NCBI GenBank assembly: GCA_022729855.1
Contig: DZBG01000001.1
Location: 17,040 to 81,039 of the forward strand
Source of the DNA: Bdellovibrio sp.
GTDB lineage: Bacteria > Bdellovibrionota > Bacteriovoracia > Bacteriovoracales > Bacteriovoracaceae
Direction: 5' to 3'
DNA: 64,000 nucleotides
The position numbers and the translations under genes were made by a program. Below, one piece after another: positions 9,357 to 18,367 of this stretch. The first letter of the stretch is position 1. Each line of letters starts with the position of its first letter. The notes under the pieces are model-generated. The model worked only from the letters and a program-made list of their open reading frames with translations. It was not told the DNA's origin and did no database searches.

Positions 9357-10883
9357 ATGTTTGTTAAGAAGTTTGAAGCTGATACGCTAGAAGAGGCATT
9401 GCAGGCGGTTAAATCGGACCTCGGTCCTGATGCTATTATTTTGAAAACGATAACAAATAAAGGGCTTAAGGGCGCTTTTAAGAAAAAACGTATTGAGATT
9501 ACGGCAGCAATCTCAGAGAGAAATTTTGAAAAAAAATCAAAGGTAGATAAGGTTCTTAACGATGATCAAAAACAATCTTTCTACCAAAACTCGGCAACAA
9601 ATATGAAAAACACAATTAATGATTATGGCCATAAAACTCAACCTCAAGCTAGTGGCGGTGGTTATGGTTCAATGGGACTCAATAAAGTCGTTAATACTTT
9701 GGCCAAGGGCGGAGCAAGCCTTGCAGATGCTACAAATAAAACAACTTCAATTTTAAAAAATAGCTTAGATGATTTCTTAAATACAGAAGCGGCCAGTGGT
9801 GGAATGGATGATTTCATTAATGATGCTTTTGATGAAGAAGAAACACCCGTTGCCCCAGTGAGAGCGGCTCCCACACAACGTGGAAGATATTCGGAACCAC
9901 CTGAAGCTTTCAGAACCCCAGTTCAACCAGTAAGAGCAGAAAGATATGCTGAAGAAGAGCGAGCTGCACCTACAAGTGGTGTGAGTAAAGAAGCTTATCA
10001 AGAGCTAAAACATGAATTTAGAACTCAGCAAAATAAAATAGAACTTTTAGAAAAAAAATTATCTGAGCTGACTCAAAATTATCAATTTAACCAAAAATTG
10101 ATGTCAGAAGCTCAAGGTGTTTTCCAATTAAGAACAACTCTGAAGTCTTTAGGAATTGATGAGGGTCTTATTATTGAACTCATCAAAAAGGCCAGCTACG
10201 AGCTCACGAAAGAAGATCTTGAGAATCCTGATGTGGTTTTTGAATTTGCTCTGAGAGATATGGCGAGCTCAATTAAATGTGAGTACCCATTATTTGCAAA
10301 AGTAGATCAAGGTCGTCCAGTAATGACTATTTTGGTCTCAGAAGCCGCTTCTGGGCAAAGTTCAATGAGCATGAAAGTCGCCATTCTTAAAAAAGATGTA
10401 ACTCTTATACAGTTCTCAGAAGATTCTCAGAACTCTGGCAGTACAGATTTTGCCGCTCAGGTATTCGGAATCAAGGTTGAGAAGGCCCAGACCCCCTCTG
10501 AAGTGGTAAGTTTGGCCCGTAAATCATTTGAACAAAAAAAGTCTGTTTTAGTGGATTTACGTCTTAACCATAAGAATACAGAGGATATTAAGAAGTTTGT
10601 AGAGAGCTTAAGACGCTCTTTTGAAAACGTCGAAATCCTATGCACAATTTCAGCAATTCACGCAGAACTTTATAATAGAAAAATTCTTGCCCGATATAAG
10701 GAAATTCTAGATGGAGTTATAATTTCTCATGTGGATCTTTGTATGAACTTTGGATCACTATTCAATGTTCACAGACACCACAATAATCTGCCTCTCAAAT
10801 TCTTCGGTACAGGCCCAATGGTGCCAGATGACTTAGAAGGAGCGACGGCAGAGAGATTAATGGCAGGGTTGTTTCAGTTTTAA
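9357..10883 (+). CDS. flhF: FlhF-like protein with degenerate GTPase domain
   Basis: Normal FlhF is an SRP-type GTPase that marks the flagellar pole. This 508-residue protein has the family N-terminus (MFVKKFEADTLEEALQAVKS, then DLGPDAIIL), a long low-complexity linker (about 55-205), a helical N-domain (about 210-310), and a recognisable C-terminal end (FGTGPMVPDDLEGATAERL, 482-501). The GTPase motifs between them are missing: where the P-loop GPTGVGKTTT should be (about 328-340) there is SEAASGQSSMSMK; the DTAGR site reads DLRLNH (about 400); the TKLDE site reads SHVDLCMNFG (about 457-466). The frame is unbroken, so this looks like a conserved pseudo-GTPase rather than a decaying gene. Function by position: polar placement with FlhG. 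Confidence 0.8.
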   Translation: MFVKKFEADTLEEALQAVKSDLGPDAIILKTITNKGLKGAFKKKRIEITAAISERNFEKKSKVDKVLNDDQKQSFYQNSATNMKNTINDYGHKTQPQASGGGYGSMGLNKVVNTLAKGGASLADATNKTTSILKNSLDDFLNTEAASGGMDDFINDAFDEEETPVAPVRAAPTQRGRYSEPPEAFRTPVQPVRAERYAEEERAAPTSGVSKEAYQELKHEFRTQQNKIELLEKKLSELTQNYQFNQKLMSEAQGVFQLRTTLKSLGIDEGLIIELIKKASYELTKEDLENPDVVFEFALRDMASSIKCEYPLFAKVDQGRPVMTILVSEAASGQSSMSMKVAILKKDVTLIQFSEDSQNSGSTDFAAQVFGIKVEKAQTPSEVVSLARKSFEQKKSVLVDLRLNHKNTEDIKKFVESLRRSFENVEILCTISAIHAELYNRKILARYKEILDGVIISHVDLCMNFGSLFNVHRHHNNLPLKFFGTGPMVPDDLEGATAERLMAGLFQF

Positions 10884-10943
10884 GTATTTGATTTTTGTGA
10901 TCCGCTGACAGGAAGTCGGTGGTGAAAAGTAGACAGGAGGTCT

Positions 10944-11807
10944 ATGGACAAGGCCAGTGAGTGGTTGCTATCACACAGCTCTGCAATTCAAACTAAGCGC
11001 GCTAAACGTATTCCAGGTGAGTCGCACAAGTGCTTCAAAATTTCCATCACTGGTGGAAAGGGTGGAGTCGGTAAGACATCTGTGGCCCTCAAAACAGCTC
11101 AAGAGCTGAGTAATTTGGGTTATAGAACACTCCTGATTGACTGCGATAGCAATCTTTCAAATACCGCCATTAAATTAGGTCTTCCGTTAGATCAAAAATT
11201 TTGGAAACTTCTTTCATCAGAACTTAGTTTTGATGAGTGCATAATTAAGAGAGGGGATTTTCATCTTCTTCCTGCATGCAACGGAAGTGTGGATCTTTTT
11301 GAATCAAAATTAAATTTTGATGAAGTCATGATCGATATTATTTCATCTCACGAAGATGAATATGATTATATCCTTTTGGATTGTCCTGCTGGCCTTTCAA
11401 AAGAGTCTCTTACACTCAGTGCTTATTGTGATTTTCGTTGGATCGTTGTGACTCCAGATAAATCATCAATCACTGATTCATACTCTCTAGTAAAAATTCT
11501 TAACACGAAATACGGCGTGAAAGAAAATCATCTCTTAGTAAACATGTATAGTACTGATCGCCAATTTCAAAAAGTGGTTATTACTCTTAGTGAAACTATC
11601 GAGAATTTCTTAAATGCAAGAACAAATATTCTTGGAGGCATCAAAAAGTTTGATGTTGCTAACGATGAATTTGATACTTTTTTCCTATCTCCATCAAATT
11701 CTGAGTGGCATAAGAATTTTCTTAAAATGATTTTTGGATTTACCGATAAGTTGGTAAGTCCTGAGGCCGACTTTAGTCGAGCTTTGGGTTTTGAGCAAGA
11801 AGTTCAC
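10944..11807 (+). CDS. flhG: FlhG (MinD-like ATPase), flagellar number regulator
   Basis: ParA/MinD-family ATPase that limits flagellar number and, in other bacteria, activates FlhF. The deviant Walker A motif GGKGGVGKTS is intact at 37-46, and LLIDCD and YDYILLDCPAG supply the other nucleotide-binding motifs. The N-terminal FlhF-activating helix, usually DQAxxLR, reads DKASEWL here (2-8), losing the Gln and Arg. A perfect CAGGAGG ribosome site precedes the ATG. The C-terminus overlaps a possible early TTG of fliA; the better fliA start is downstream. The ATPase core looks active. Confidence 0.88.
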
Positions 11808-11841
11808 TAACCCTAAAAAAAATGATGCTAAGGAGAGCGAG

Positions 11842-12627
11842 ATGTCTTCACTAACGACAAAACTTAAAAATTTAAAAGATTACAGAAATACGGTAGAGCC
11901 TCATATTAAGGATGAAATCATTCTTGAGTACGCTCCACTCGTAAAGTATATCGCGCAAAAAATTGCATCTCGTCTTCCCTCAAATATTGAGCTAGATGAT
12001 TTAATTTCTTGTGGGGTTATTGGACTCATGGATGCCATCGAAAAATTCGATTCATCTCGTGATAACAAATTCAAAACTTATGCTGAATTTCGTATTCGTG
12101 GTGCCATTCTTGACGAACTTCGCTCTCAAGACTGGGTTCCTCGTTCAGTTCGTGAAAAAGCTAAAATCGTTGAAAAAGCTTACGCTAAACTTGATAAAGA
12201 GTTTGGTCGTCCAGCGACTGATGATGAAATGTGTACAGAGCTTCAATGTTCAATGGATGAATTCCATGAACTTATCAATAAATCAAAATCAGTATCGTTA
12301 ATGAATATTGATGATGCTGCAGCAATGAGTAAGGGTGATAAGAAGCTAATGGTTTCTCTTATGGAGACTTCACGCTCTGCTAACCCACAAACAGCTGTTG
12401 GTTATAAGCGTGCTCAAGAAGTTATTAAAGAAGGAATTAAAACTCTTCCTGAAAAACAACGTCTTGTTCTTTCACTTTATTATTTCGAAGATCTTAACCT
12501 TAAAGAGATTGGCCAGGTTCTAGATGTAACTGAGTCACGTGTGTCTCAGCTTCATACTCAAGCGATCATTAAGCTTAAAGCTAAACTTCGTAATCAATTT
12601 GATTCAGTTGAAGATCTTGCTGGTTAA
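11842..12627 (+). CDS. fliA: FliA, sigma-28 flagellar sigma factor
   Basis: RNA polymerase sigma factor for late flagellar and motility genes. The protein has 262 residues with sigma region 2 (YAPLVKYIAQKIASRLP, LISCGVIGLMDAIEKFD, FKTYAEFRIRGAILDELR, DWVPRSVR), region 3, and region 4 with a helix-turn-helix (LNLKEIGQVLDVTESRVSQL). The ATG at 11842 follows AAGGAGAGCGAG; a TTG at 11791 inside flhG would add 17 residues but lacks a good ribosome site. Last gene of the operon. No anti-sigma factor FlgM is seen nearby. Confidence 0.94.
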   Translation: MSSLTTKLKNLKDYRNTVEPHIKDEIILEYAPLVKYIAQKIASRLPSNIELDDLISCGVIGLMDAIEKFDSSRDNKFKTYAEFRIRGAILDELRSQDWVPRSVREKAKIVEKAYAKLDKEFGRPATDDEMCTELQCSMDEFHELINKSKSVSLMNIDDAAAMSKGDKKLMVSLMETSRSANPQTAVGYKRAQEVIKEGIKTLPEKQRLVLSLYYFEDLNLKEIGQVLDVTESRVSQLHTQAIIKLKAKLRNQFDSVEDLAG

Positions 12628-12661
12628 TTAGTCGATTTCAAATTCAAAAAGTTTCGCTCAT

Positions 12662-12693
12662 AAAAAAAGCCCCGAACGTTCGGGGCTTTTTTT
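12662..12693 (+). terminator. Terminator of the flagellar operon
   Basis: A near-perfect palindrome: A7-GCCCCGAAC followed directly by GTTCGGGGC-T7. With a tight loop it makes a strong GC stem and a T tract, and it can work in both directions. Confidence 0.9.
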
Positions 12694-12771
12694 ATCCTGT
12701 AATTTCTAAGGCTTGAAGAGTACTTGCTTGTAGCACTCAAGAATTCCTCTCTGTCATCCGATAAGCACACA

Positions 12772-13446
12772 ATGATAAGAATAGTACTTTCACTTCTCTT
12801 TCTCGCTTCCTGTGCTCATGAGTCTACTCATCGCTCTGAAGCGCCTGATTGGACCAAAAGCGTGCGCAATGGGGACGAAGGGCTTAAGGTCCAGCATGGG
12901 AGTAAAATCTTCTACCGCAGAGTCGCAGGAAGTGCAGAGTTCTCCAAACAAACTTCATGTGAGTTAGTTGTTTTTAAGGTCGAAGAAGATCTCAAAAAAG
13001 AGTTTCCTAGTGCCACTCAAATTCCTTATACCGTTGAAAGTTTATACTACGATGATTTTCATCAAGACTGTGCTGTCACTATCTCAATTAATAATCATTT
13101 TGAAAGATCACCAGCAGCTGTCAGCTCAGAAATCCCTCAAGAACTAGAAAGACTTGAAGCTTTGAAGTCAAAAGAGTATCTCTCTGATGATGAGGTGGCC
13201 GAAATACTGAGTTTAAGAACAGAAATAGTAAAAAAATATGCGATGACTGGACTTTCAATTGAGGAGTTTCAAAAATTTTCTCATGAGAAAGTATCCAAAA
13301 TTGAATCTAATACACTTTGCTCTAAAAGTTTTAAGACTCATACATTCTCCATTCATGGAGCCGCAGAAATCTGTTGGTTAAATGATCATATTCAAGGTTA
13401 CTGCACACCAAAATCAAATCAATGTTGGATGAGATCACCGTTCTAA
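12772..13446 (+). CDS. Lipoprotein of unknown function
   Basis: Not recognised. The protein has 224 residues and starts with a clear lipoprotein signal (MIRIVLSLLFLASC, Cys14), which fixes the ATG at 12772 over an upstream TTG at 12724. The mature part is hydrophilic, with a short helical region around the middle (EIPQELERLEALKSKEY) and several cysteines, two of them near the C-terminus (CTPKSNQC), suggesting disulfides. It lies just after the flagellar terminator and 100 bases before the sensor-like gene; a link to either is not shown. Confidence 0.75.
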   Translation: MIRIVLSLLFLASCAHESTHRSEAPDWTKSVRNGDEGLKVQHGSKIFYRRVAGSAEFSKQTSCELVVFKVEEDLKKEFPSATQIPYTVESLYYDDFHQDCAVTISINNHFERSPAAVSSEIPQELERLEALKSKEYLSDDEVAEILSLRTEIVKKYAMTGLSIEEFQKFSHEKVSKIESNTLCSKSFKTHTFSIHGAAEICWLNDHIQGYCTPKSNQCWMRSPF

Positions 13447-13546
13447 TTGAAACGCTCAAGTATCTTTTTTTTCATCCATCTCTTTTCAATCCCTTCTTAA
13501 TTAGTCGATAATTTAAATAGTGGAATTTACAACAAAAGGTCTGACC

Positions 13547-15862
13547 ATGGATTGGAAAAAAACCTTGAATCGCTCGATGTGGACACTACACGGGTTTTTC
13601 TTTGTGATGGTAGCAACAGGAGTTGCTATTAGTCTGTATGCATTACGTTTGAATAATCTTCAAGCTGATCATGAGTCGCGTGCTGCAAAGGTACAAGAAC
13701 TTGTCACTAAGGTTCAATCTCAAGAGAGTTTTGAGAAAATATCAAAATCACTTCTGCAAGGTAAGGCCGAGAGGGCCTATGATGAATATTCTGAACTTGG
13801 AAAAAATATTGCTGAACTTGAATCTATTTTAGGAATCAAAGTTTCAAAAGATTTGGGTCTAGGTCTCAGAACTTTCAAAAAACTCATTAATCAAAATTCT
13901 TCATTCTCAGATCCTGATGAAGCACTTAAGGTTTTAAACTCAAAAATTGCGGCCCTTGATAGTGTCGCGAAGACGAATAGCTTTAAAACAATTGAAGCGA
14001 CTGCTGGGCTTATGAAAAGAAGAGCTGATTCAATCAATCCTCAAACTGTTTCTGGGATGGCGCAACTCTCTTATCTTGAATCCGATTTAAAAAGATTAGA
14101 AAGAGTGGTAACTGGTTCGTCTCTGACTGATGCTGAGAAAGCAGGCCTTGGAAATCGTTTCTCAGGAATGATGACTGAAATCACCATGCTTAAGAATATC
14201 TTTCAACAATCTCGTGATTTAAAAGTTCATAGTGAGCAGGCGACAATCGCTGTAAACACTTGGGTCAAAGATCTATCAGTGAGAGTGAAAGATACAAATT
14301 TATTAAAAGAAGAAAAACAAGAGCAGTTGATTTTGATGCTCGTAGGATTTTTAAGTTTTATTGCCATTGGTTGGGTAATGGTGGCCTACTTATTTAGATG
14401 GCAAAAGAATAAAATCTCATCTGATATGGAAGAGGAGCTTAAGCTTCTGATTAAAAAAGGTCTGATGGAAGATCAGAGATTTGTTTTTGATAATTATTCA
14501 ACAAAGACTCAGCAAGAGCTAGTCACTTTGATGGATCAGTTAAAAATCAAGCTCTCACTTGGTGGACTTCTCCATGAAGGACTTCCGTTTGCAGGCTTCA
14601 TGGTAGATAAGCATTTTAAAGTGACATGGTGGAATCAATTATTCTGTGATCAACTTTTTCTCTCTGATGAAGAAGTCGAGTCAGATACTTTTAACTGGGA
14701 CTATATTCGTGATTATTTAAATATCACTGAAGGTGACCCTGTTTACGAAGCATTGGTTAATAAAATCGCTGGAATTTATCCTGTGAAAATTAAGTCAGAT
14801 GAACTCTCTCCAGCACTTCCTTATGAAATGTATGTGAGTCCTATCACGGCCAACCGTGAGGATAGAGTGATGATTTTCTTTTATCCACTCATGTCAGTGA
14901 AAGAATCAATCGATCAACAAGTTGAGCAAATTAAAAAACCTCTTCTTCAGGTTCTTGAATTATGGTCGAAAGATAAAATGACTGAAGATGATAAAGCAAT
15001 CTTTGATAAAGACTTTAAACATATCGATCAACATGATCTGTATTTAAAAGTCATTGGAATTTACGATACAGTGAAAGCTGATCGTACAGACCTTCTAAAT
15101 TCAATGCTTGATCTTGAAAAAGAGAATGTTGATTATTTTACAGCTCTCAAAAATGTAAAAGAACTTAATACGCAGAGAAAAGAAGAGCTTAAAAAAGAAA
15201 TGCGCCTTGTAAATGAAATGAAGATGACATTACTTGAGACGATTGAAAAATCTGATCAATTAATGAATATCAATAAAGTCGTACTGGGACAGAATGATGA
15301 ACTTAAAGGTCAGGCACAACAGATTCAAATGAAGACTCAAAGTGTTCTTAAAAAGCACAAAGAAACTTCTGAGGTCATCGTACAGCTTGATGGAATTAAA
15401 ACTGATTATAAGAAATTGAAGTTTGAGCTCATGGAAATTAAGGCCAAACTTATTTCAATGAATAATTCATTTATTTCATCGATGCCAGTTCTTGATGAGC
15501 AACAATCTAAACTTGTAAATCGTTACAAGGATGAGCTTGCCCGACTTGATTTTAACGTGGCCACTCTTGATAAAAAATTATCTCAACTTGATGTGATCTT
15601 TTCAAAACTTCAAGTGATGTATGATCAACCTTCTGAGCAGTTTAATTTTAATTTTATGACTTCTCAAAAAGATCATTCATTACGTGAGAGTATCTCACAG
15701 CTTCAAAAAGACTTTGCTTATCAAGAAGAAGCGATCGTTGATCAATTTCAATCGATCTTTGATTTACTCAAAAGTGATTCGAAAGGTCTTCAGATGTTGG
15801 ATGAAGTGGCTTCAAGACATCTTGATGCCCCTTACGCTGAATCACACAGCTCGCTTCAGTAA
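13547..15862 (+). CDS. Two-TM coiled-coil protein with PAS-like domain, sensor-like
   Basis: Not assignable to a known family. The 771-residue protein has a TM segment at about 10-34, a helical periplasmic domain (about 35-258) like four-helix sensor domains, a second TM at about 261-285, a PAS-like region (about 340-450, with LPFAGFMVDKHFKVTWWNQL), then about 300 residues of coiled coil. That is the front end of a chemoreceptor or kinase, but I find no HAMP signature, no chemoreceptor hairpin tip, no histidine-kinase H/N/G boxes and no GGDEF/EAL. The ATG at 13547 follows AAAGG; a GTG at 13520 is less likely. The next gene starts 3 bases after the stop. Confidence 0.75.
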   Translation: MDWKKTLNRSMWTLHGFFFVMVATGVAISLYALRLNNLQADHESRAAKVQELVTKVQSQESFEKISKSLLQGKAERAYDEYSELGKNIAELESILGIKVSKDLGLGLRTFKKLINQNSSFSDPDEALKVLNSKIAALDSVAKTNSFKTIEATAGLMKRRADSINPQTVSGMAQLSYLESDLKRLERVVTGSSLTDAEKAGLGNRFSGMMTEITMLKNIFQQSRDLKVHSEQATIAVNTWVKDLSVRVKDTNLLKEEKQEQLILMLVGFLSFIAIGWVMVAYLFRWQKNKISSDMEEELKLLIKKGLMEDQRFVFDNYSTKTQQELVTLMDQLKIKLSLGGLLHEGLPFAGFMVDKHFKVTWWNQLFCDQLFLSDEEVESDTFNWDYIRDYLNITEGDPVYEALVNKIAGIYPVKIKSDELSPALPYEMYVSPITANREDRVMIFFYPLMSVKESIDQQVEQIKKPLLQVLELWSKDKMTEDDKAIFDKDFKHIDQHDLYLKVIGIYDTVKADRTDLLNSMLDLEKENVDYFTALKNVKELNTQRKEELKKEMRLVNEMKMTLLETIEKSDQLMNINKVVLGQNDELKGQAQQIQMKTQSVLKKHKETSEVIVQLDGIKTDYKKLKFELMEIKAKLISMNNSFISSMPVLDEQQSKLVNRYKDELARLDFNVATLDKKLSQLDVIFSKLQVMYDQPSEQFNFNFMTSQKDHSLRESISQLQKDFAYQEEAIVDQFQSIFDLLKSDSKGLQMLDEVASRHLDAPYAESHSSLQ

Positions 15863-15865
15863 TTC

Positions 15866-16699
15866 ATGAGAACATTTCAATGCATTGTTAAAAAACACTT
15901 CCCCCAAGGCGCAAGCCTTGGGCAAGTTCTTGTTAAGATGACTAAGTTTGAAATTGATATTCTAAAACTCGCCACTCTTAATGGAGCAGTTTGGATTCAA
16001 GTAGAAGGCAAAGGAAAGATTGATAAGATTCGAAATATCCGAGAGAAAATAGGAGCCGAAGATAAAATTTGGCTCTACTTAGATCAAAAAGTTTTGGAAC
16101 TCCCTGCCTTTGAAGATCCTCTGCTTATTGAAGAAAACGAATATTATGGTGTGTGGTGGAAGCCAGCAGGTATTCTTTCGCAAGGAACTCAGACAGGAGA
16201 TCATCGCTCTCTTCTTCGTGCCATTGAAATTGCTAAAAACAAACAGATCTATCTTGTTCATCGTCTTGACCGTGAGACTGCTGGAATCATGCTCTTTGCT
16301 TATTCTTCAGAAGGAGCAAGAGAACTCTCTGCTTTGATGGGAACACCACGAATCAAAAAGATTTATCAGGCGATTGCCGTAGGTGATGCCCATCAAGTTT
16401 TAACTGATGAGACGGGAGTCATTGAAACTCCTGTTGATGGTAAGTTTGCTAAAACTTTTTATAAGATTATAAGAGTAGAAAATAATCTCAGCTATCTTGA
16501 GCTAGATATTGAAACGGGAAGACTTCATCAAATTAGAAGTCATCTGGCCGAAGTTGGCCTACCTGTTCTGGGTGACCCCACCTACGGGAAGGGGAATAAG
16601 AACAAGGATGGTCTTAAGCTTTTGGCCTATAAATTATCCCTTCAGGACCCTTGGACTCTGGATAGAAAGAGCTGGCTGGCCCCTGAGAATCTATTCTAA
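15866..16699 (+). CDS. RluA-family pseudouridine synthase
   Basis: Converts uridine to pseudouridine in rRNA or tRNA. The 277-residue protein has a short S4-like N-terminal part, then the catalytic domain with HRLDRETAG (132-140; Asp135 is the catalytic residue) and the conserved GRLHQIRSHLAEVGLPVLGDPTYG stretch, split here by ordinary spacing. Which of RluA, RluC, RluD or TruC it matches cannot be decided by eye. It starts 3 bases after the sensor-like gene, so the two are probably co-transcribed. Confidence 0.9.
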   Translation: MRTFQCIVKKHFPQGASLGQVLVKMTKFEIDILKLATLNGAVWIQVEGKGKIDKIRNIREKIGAEDKIWLYLDQKVLELPAFEDPLLIEENEYYGVWWKPAGILSQGTQTGDHRSLLRAIEIAKNKQIYLVHRLDRETAGIMLFAYSSEGARELSALMGTPRIKKIYQAIAVGDAHQVLTDETGVIETPVDGKFAKTFYKIIRVENNLSYLELDIETGRLHQIRSHLAEVGLPVLGDPTYGKGNKNKDGLKLLAYKLSLQDPWTLDRKSWLAPENLF

Positions 16700-16819
16700 C
16701 GCACTGAAAATACATTAAGTAACCTTCAAATCTGTAAAAAATACTGTGTTGCGTCATTTGTTTCCATGGCTTGAGCATTCAACCTTATACTAACCCTAAT
16801 TTAAATGTAGGGAGAACGT

Positions 16820-18367
16820 ATGAAGATGATGAAGTCTAAACTTATCGGAATAGCACTTGCTTGTTCAGCACTGAGCTCAGTGGCGATGGCCAGAAGTCCA
16901 ATGCTTAATCAACTAGATGAAATGAAGTCAGCGGGACTGCCTGTTGATATTGCCGCTTATGAGCGAGAAGCATCTTATGAGAGAGCAAAATTAAATTTTG
17001 ATGAGAGAGCAAATCTTGAATCACAAAAATTAGTGGAAACAATTCGTCTCCGTGTGATTGAAGCTTATGAGTCGGGACTTAAATTTCATAATGATTCACA
17101 AGCGGCTCGTGATGAAGTTGTCATGGCCATTTCAAAAGATACTGAGCTTGCGGCCAGTGGATTAAAATCAGAATTAAGAAGACTCTCAATAGAGATTTTA
17201 GATGCACATATTAGAGGTGATGCTGGTTATGAAGTCACTGCTAATCAATCAGGGCTCAAAGCTTATTTTAAGGATCAATCTCTCCTTCGCGCTAGTATGC
17301 TACAGCATCAAGAAGAAGTTTCAATGGCGGCCAATGGAGATGGAGACGATAACGGAAAACAAAGAGAGTTTGACTCTAAAGCAGCTCTTATTAAGTCATT
17401 AACTTCAACTAAGGCAAATTCTCCATACCCAAGTTCTAGTATTGTTTCAATTAATTCAGCTAAGCAGTACTCTTCAGCTCAATCAATTAGTGCTCAAGTG
17501 AGTATGGAGTTTTTGGGAGTCAGTGTAAGTGCTGGGCCAACTATTAGTTTTAAGAGAACATATTCATCAGATGTTGTGATCATGGCGATTGGCCTTTACC
17601 CAGTTCTTTTACAAGATGGGAATTTCGATCTTTATCAACGTGATTCAAAAAACAAAATTGTGAAAAAGAAAGGTGTTGATCAAAGAAGAGAAATTTCTTT
17701 CCGTTGTCAGGCCCAAGTAAATTTCTCATCAGATTATAAAGGTGCAGGCGGATTTAAAGTCATGGGAATGGGAGCAGATGTTTCTGTGACTCAGTCTTAT
17801 TCAAATAGTGTAAGTATCGATTCAAGACGTATTTCACTTCCTGATTATGTTGGTGGAAAGTCAGTGACAATGGCCTTCTTATCAAATCTTTGTCAGAACG
17901 ATTTTTTGAATGCCAATATTACGAATGGAAGAACTGTAAAATCAAACCTTGATGGAATGATGAGAACAGTCATCTCATCACTTACTTTCTCACATCCAAA
18001 AACGAAATGTGCGACAGATAATGATTGTATTGATTGGTATAATAACGAAGTGATTTCATGGCATAAAACAAGAACTTACCCAAGATGCTTACAAGAAGCT
18101 TCTGGAAGAGAAAAATTCTTTAGCTGTGGTCTTCGTGGATTAACAAATGCGAATTGTACTCTTTATAAAGATGGTAAACGTACGACAGATGGAAGTTTTG
18201 AGTATGTTTGTGATAAAGGGTTAAAATGTCAAAAAACAAAAGAGGGTGGTTGGTTCACTCGCGGAGAAATTAAGGCCTACGATGAGGCCAAGTGTACTCC
18301 GGTGAACAACAAAACATATGTTTCACCACTTGAGAGTGATTATATCGAGATACATTTCGCTAACTAA
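16820..18367 (+). CDS. Secreted Cys-rich protein of unknown family
   Basis: Not recognised. A 515-residue protein with a signal peptide (about 1-24, ending AMA). Residues 25-165 are mainly charged helix (ERAKLNFDERANLESQKL). The middle third is Ser/Val-rich and probably beta strand, with SISAQVSMEFLGVSVSAG. The last third carries about ten cysteines (for example CATDNDC and CDKGLKC), consistent with several disulfides and an extracytoplasmic place. A GGGAG ribosome site precedes the ATG. It overlaps the convergent coaE by 8 bases. The envelope DsbA-like protein elsewhere in this window could serve it, but that is conjecture. Confidence 0.75.
   Translation: MKMMKSKLIGIALACSALSSVAMARSPMLNQLDEMKSAGLPVDIAAYEREASYERAKLNFDERANLESQKLVETIRLRVIEAYESGLKFHNDSQAARDEVVMAISKDTELAASGLKSELRRLSIEILDAHIRGDAGYEVTANQSGLKAYFKDQSLLRASMLQHQEEVSMAANGDGDDNGKQREFDSKAALIKSLTSTKANSPYPSSSIVSINSAKQYSSAQSISAQVSMEFLGVSVSAGPTISFKRTYSSDVVIMAIGLYPVLLQDGNFDLYQRDSKNKIVKKKGVDQRREISFRCQAQVNFSSDYKGAGGFKVMGMGADVSVTQSYSNSVSIDSRRISLPDYVGGKSVTMAFLSNLCQNDFLNANITNGRTVKSNLDGMMRTVISSLTFSHPKTKCATDNDCIDWYNNEVISWHKTRTYPRCLQEASGREKFFSCGLRGLTNANCTLYKDGKRTTDGSFEYVCDKGLKCQKTKEGGWFTRGEIKAYDEAKCTPVNNKTYVSPLESDYIEIHFAN

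Noticed and set aside
9662..10001. Minus-strand open frames inside flhF
   Set aside because: They lie antisense to the low-complexity linker of FlhF and have no supporting signals.
16690..16819. Promoter for the Cys-rich secreted-protein gene
   Set aside because: A TATACT is present at 16786-16791 but no acceptable -35 hexamer lies 16-18 bases upstream.
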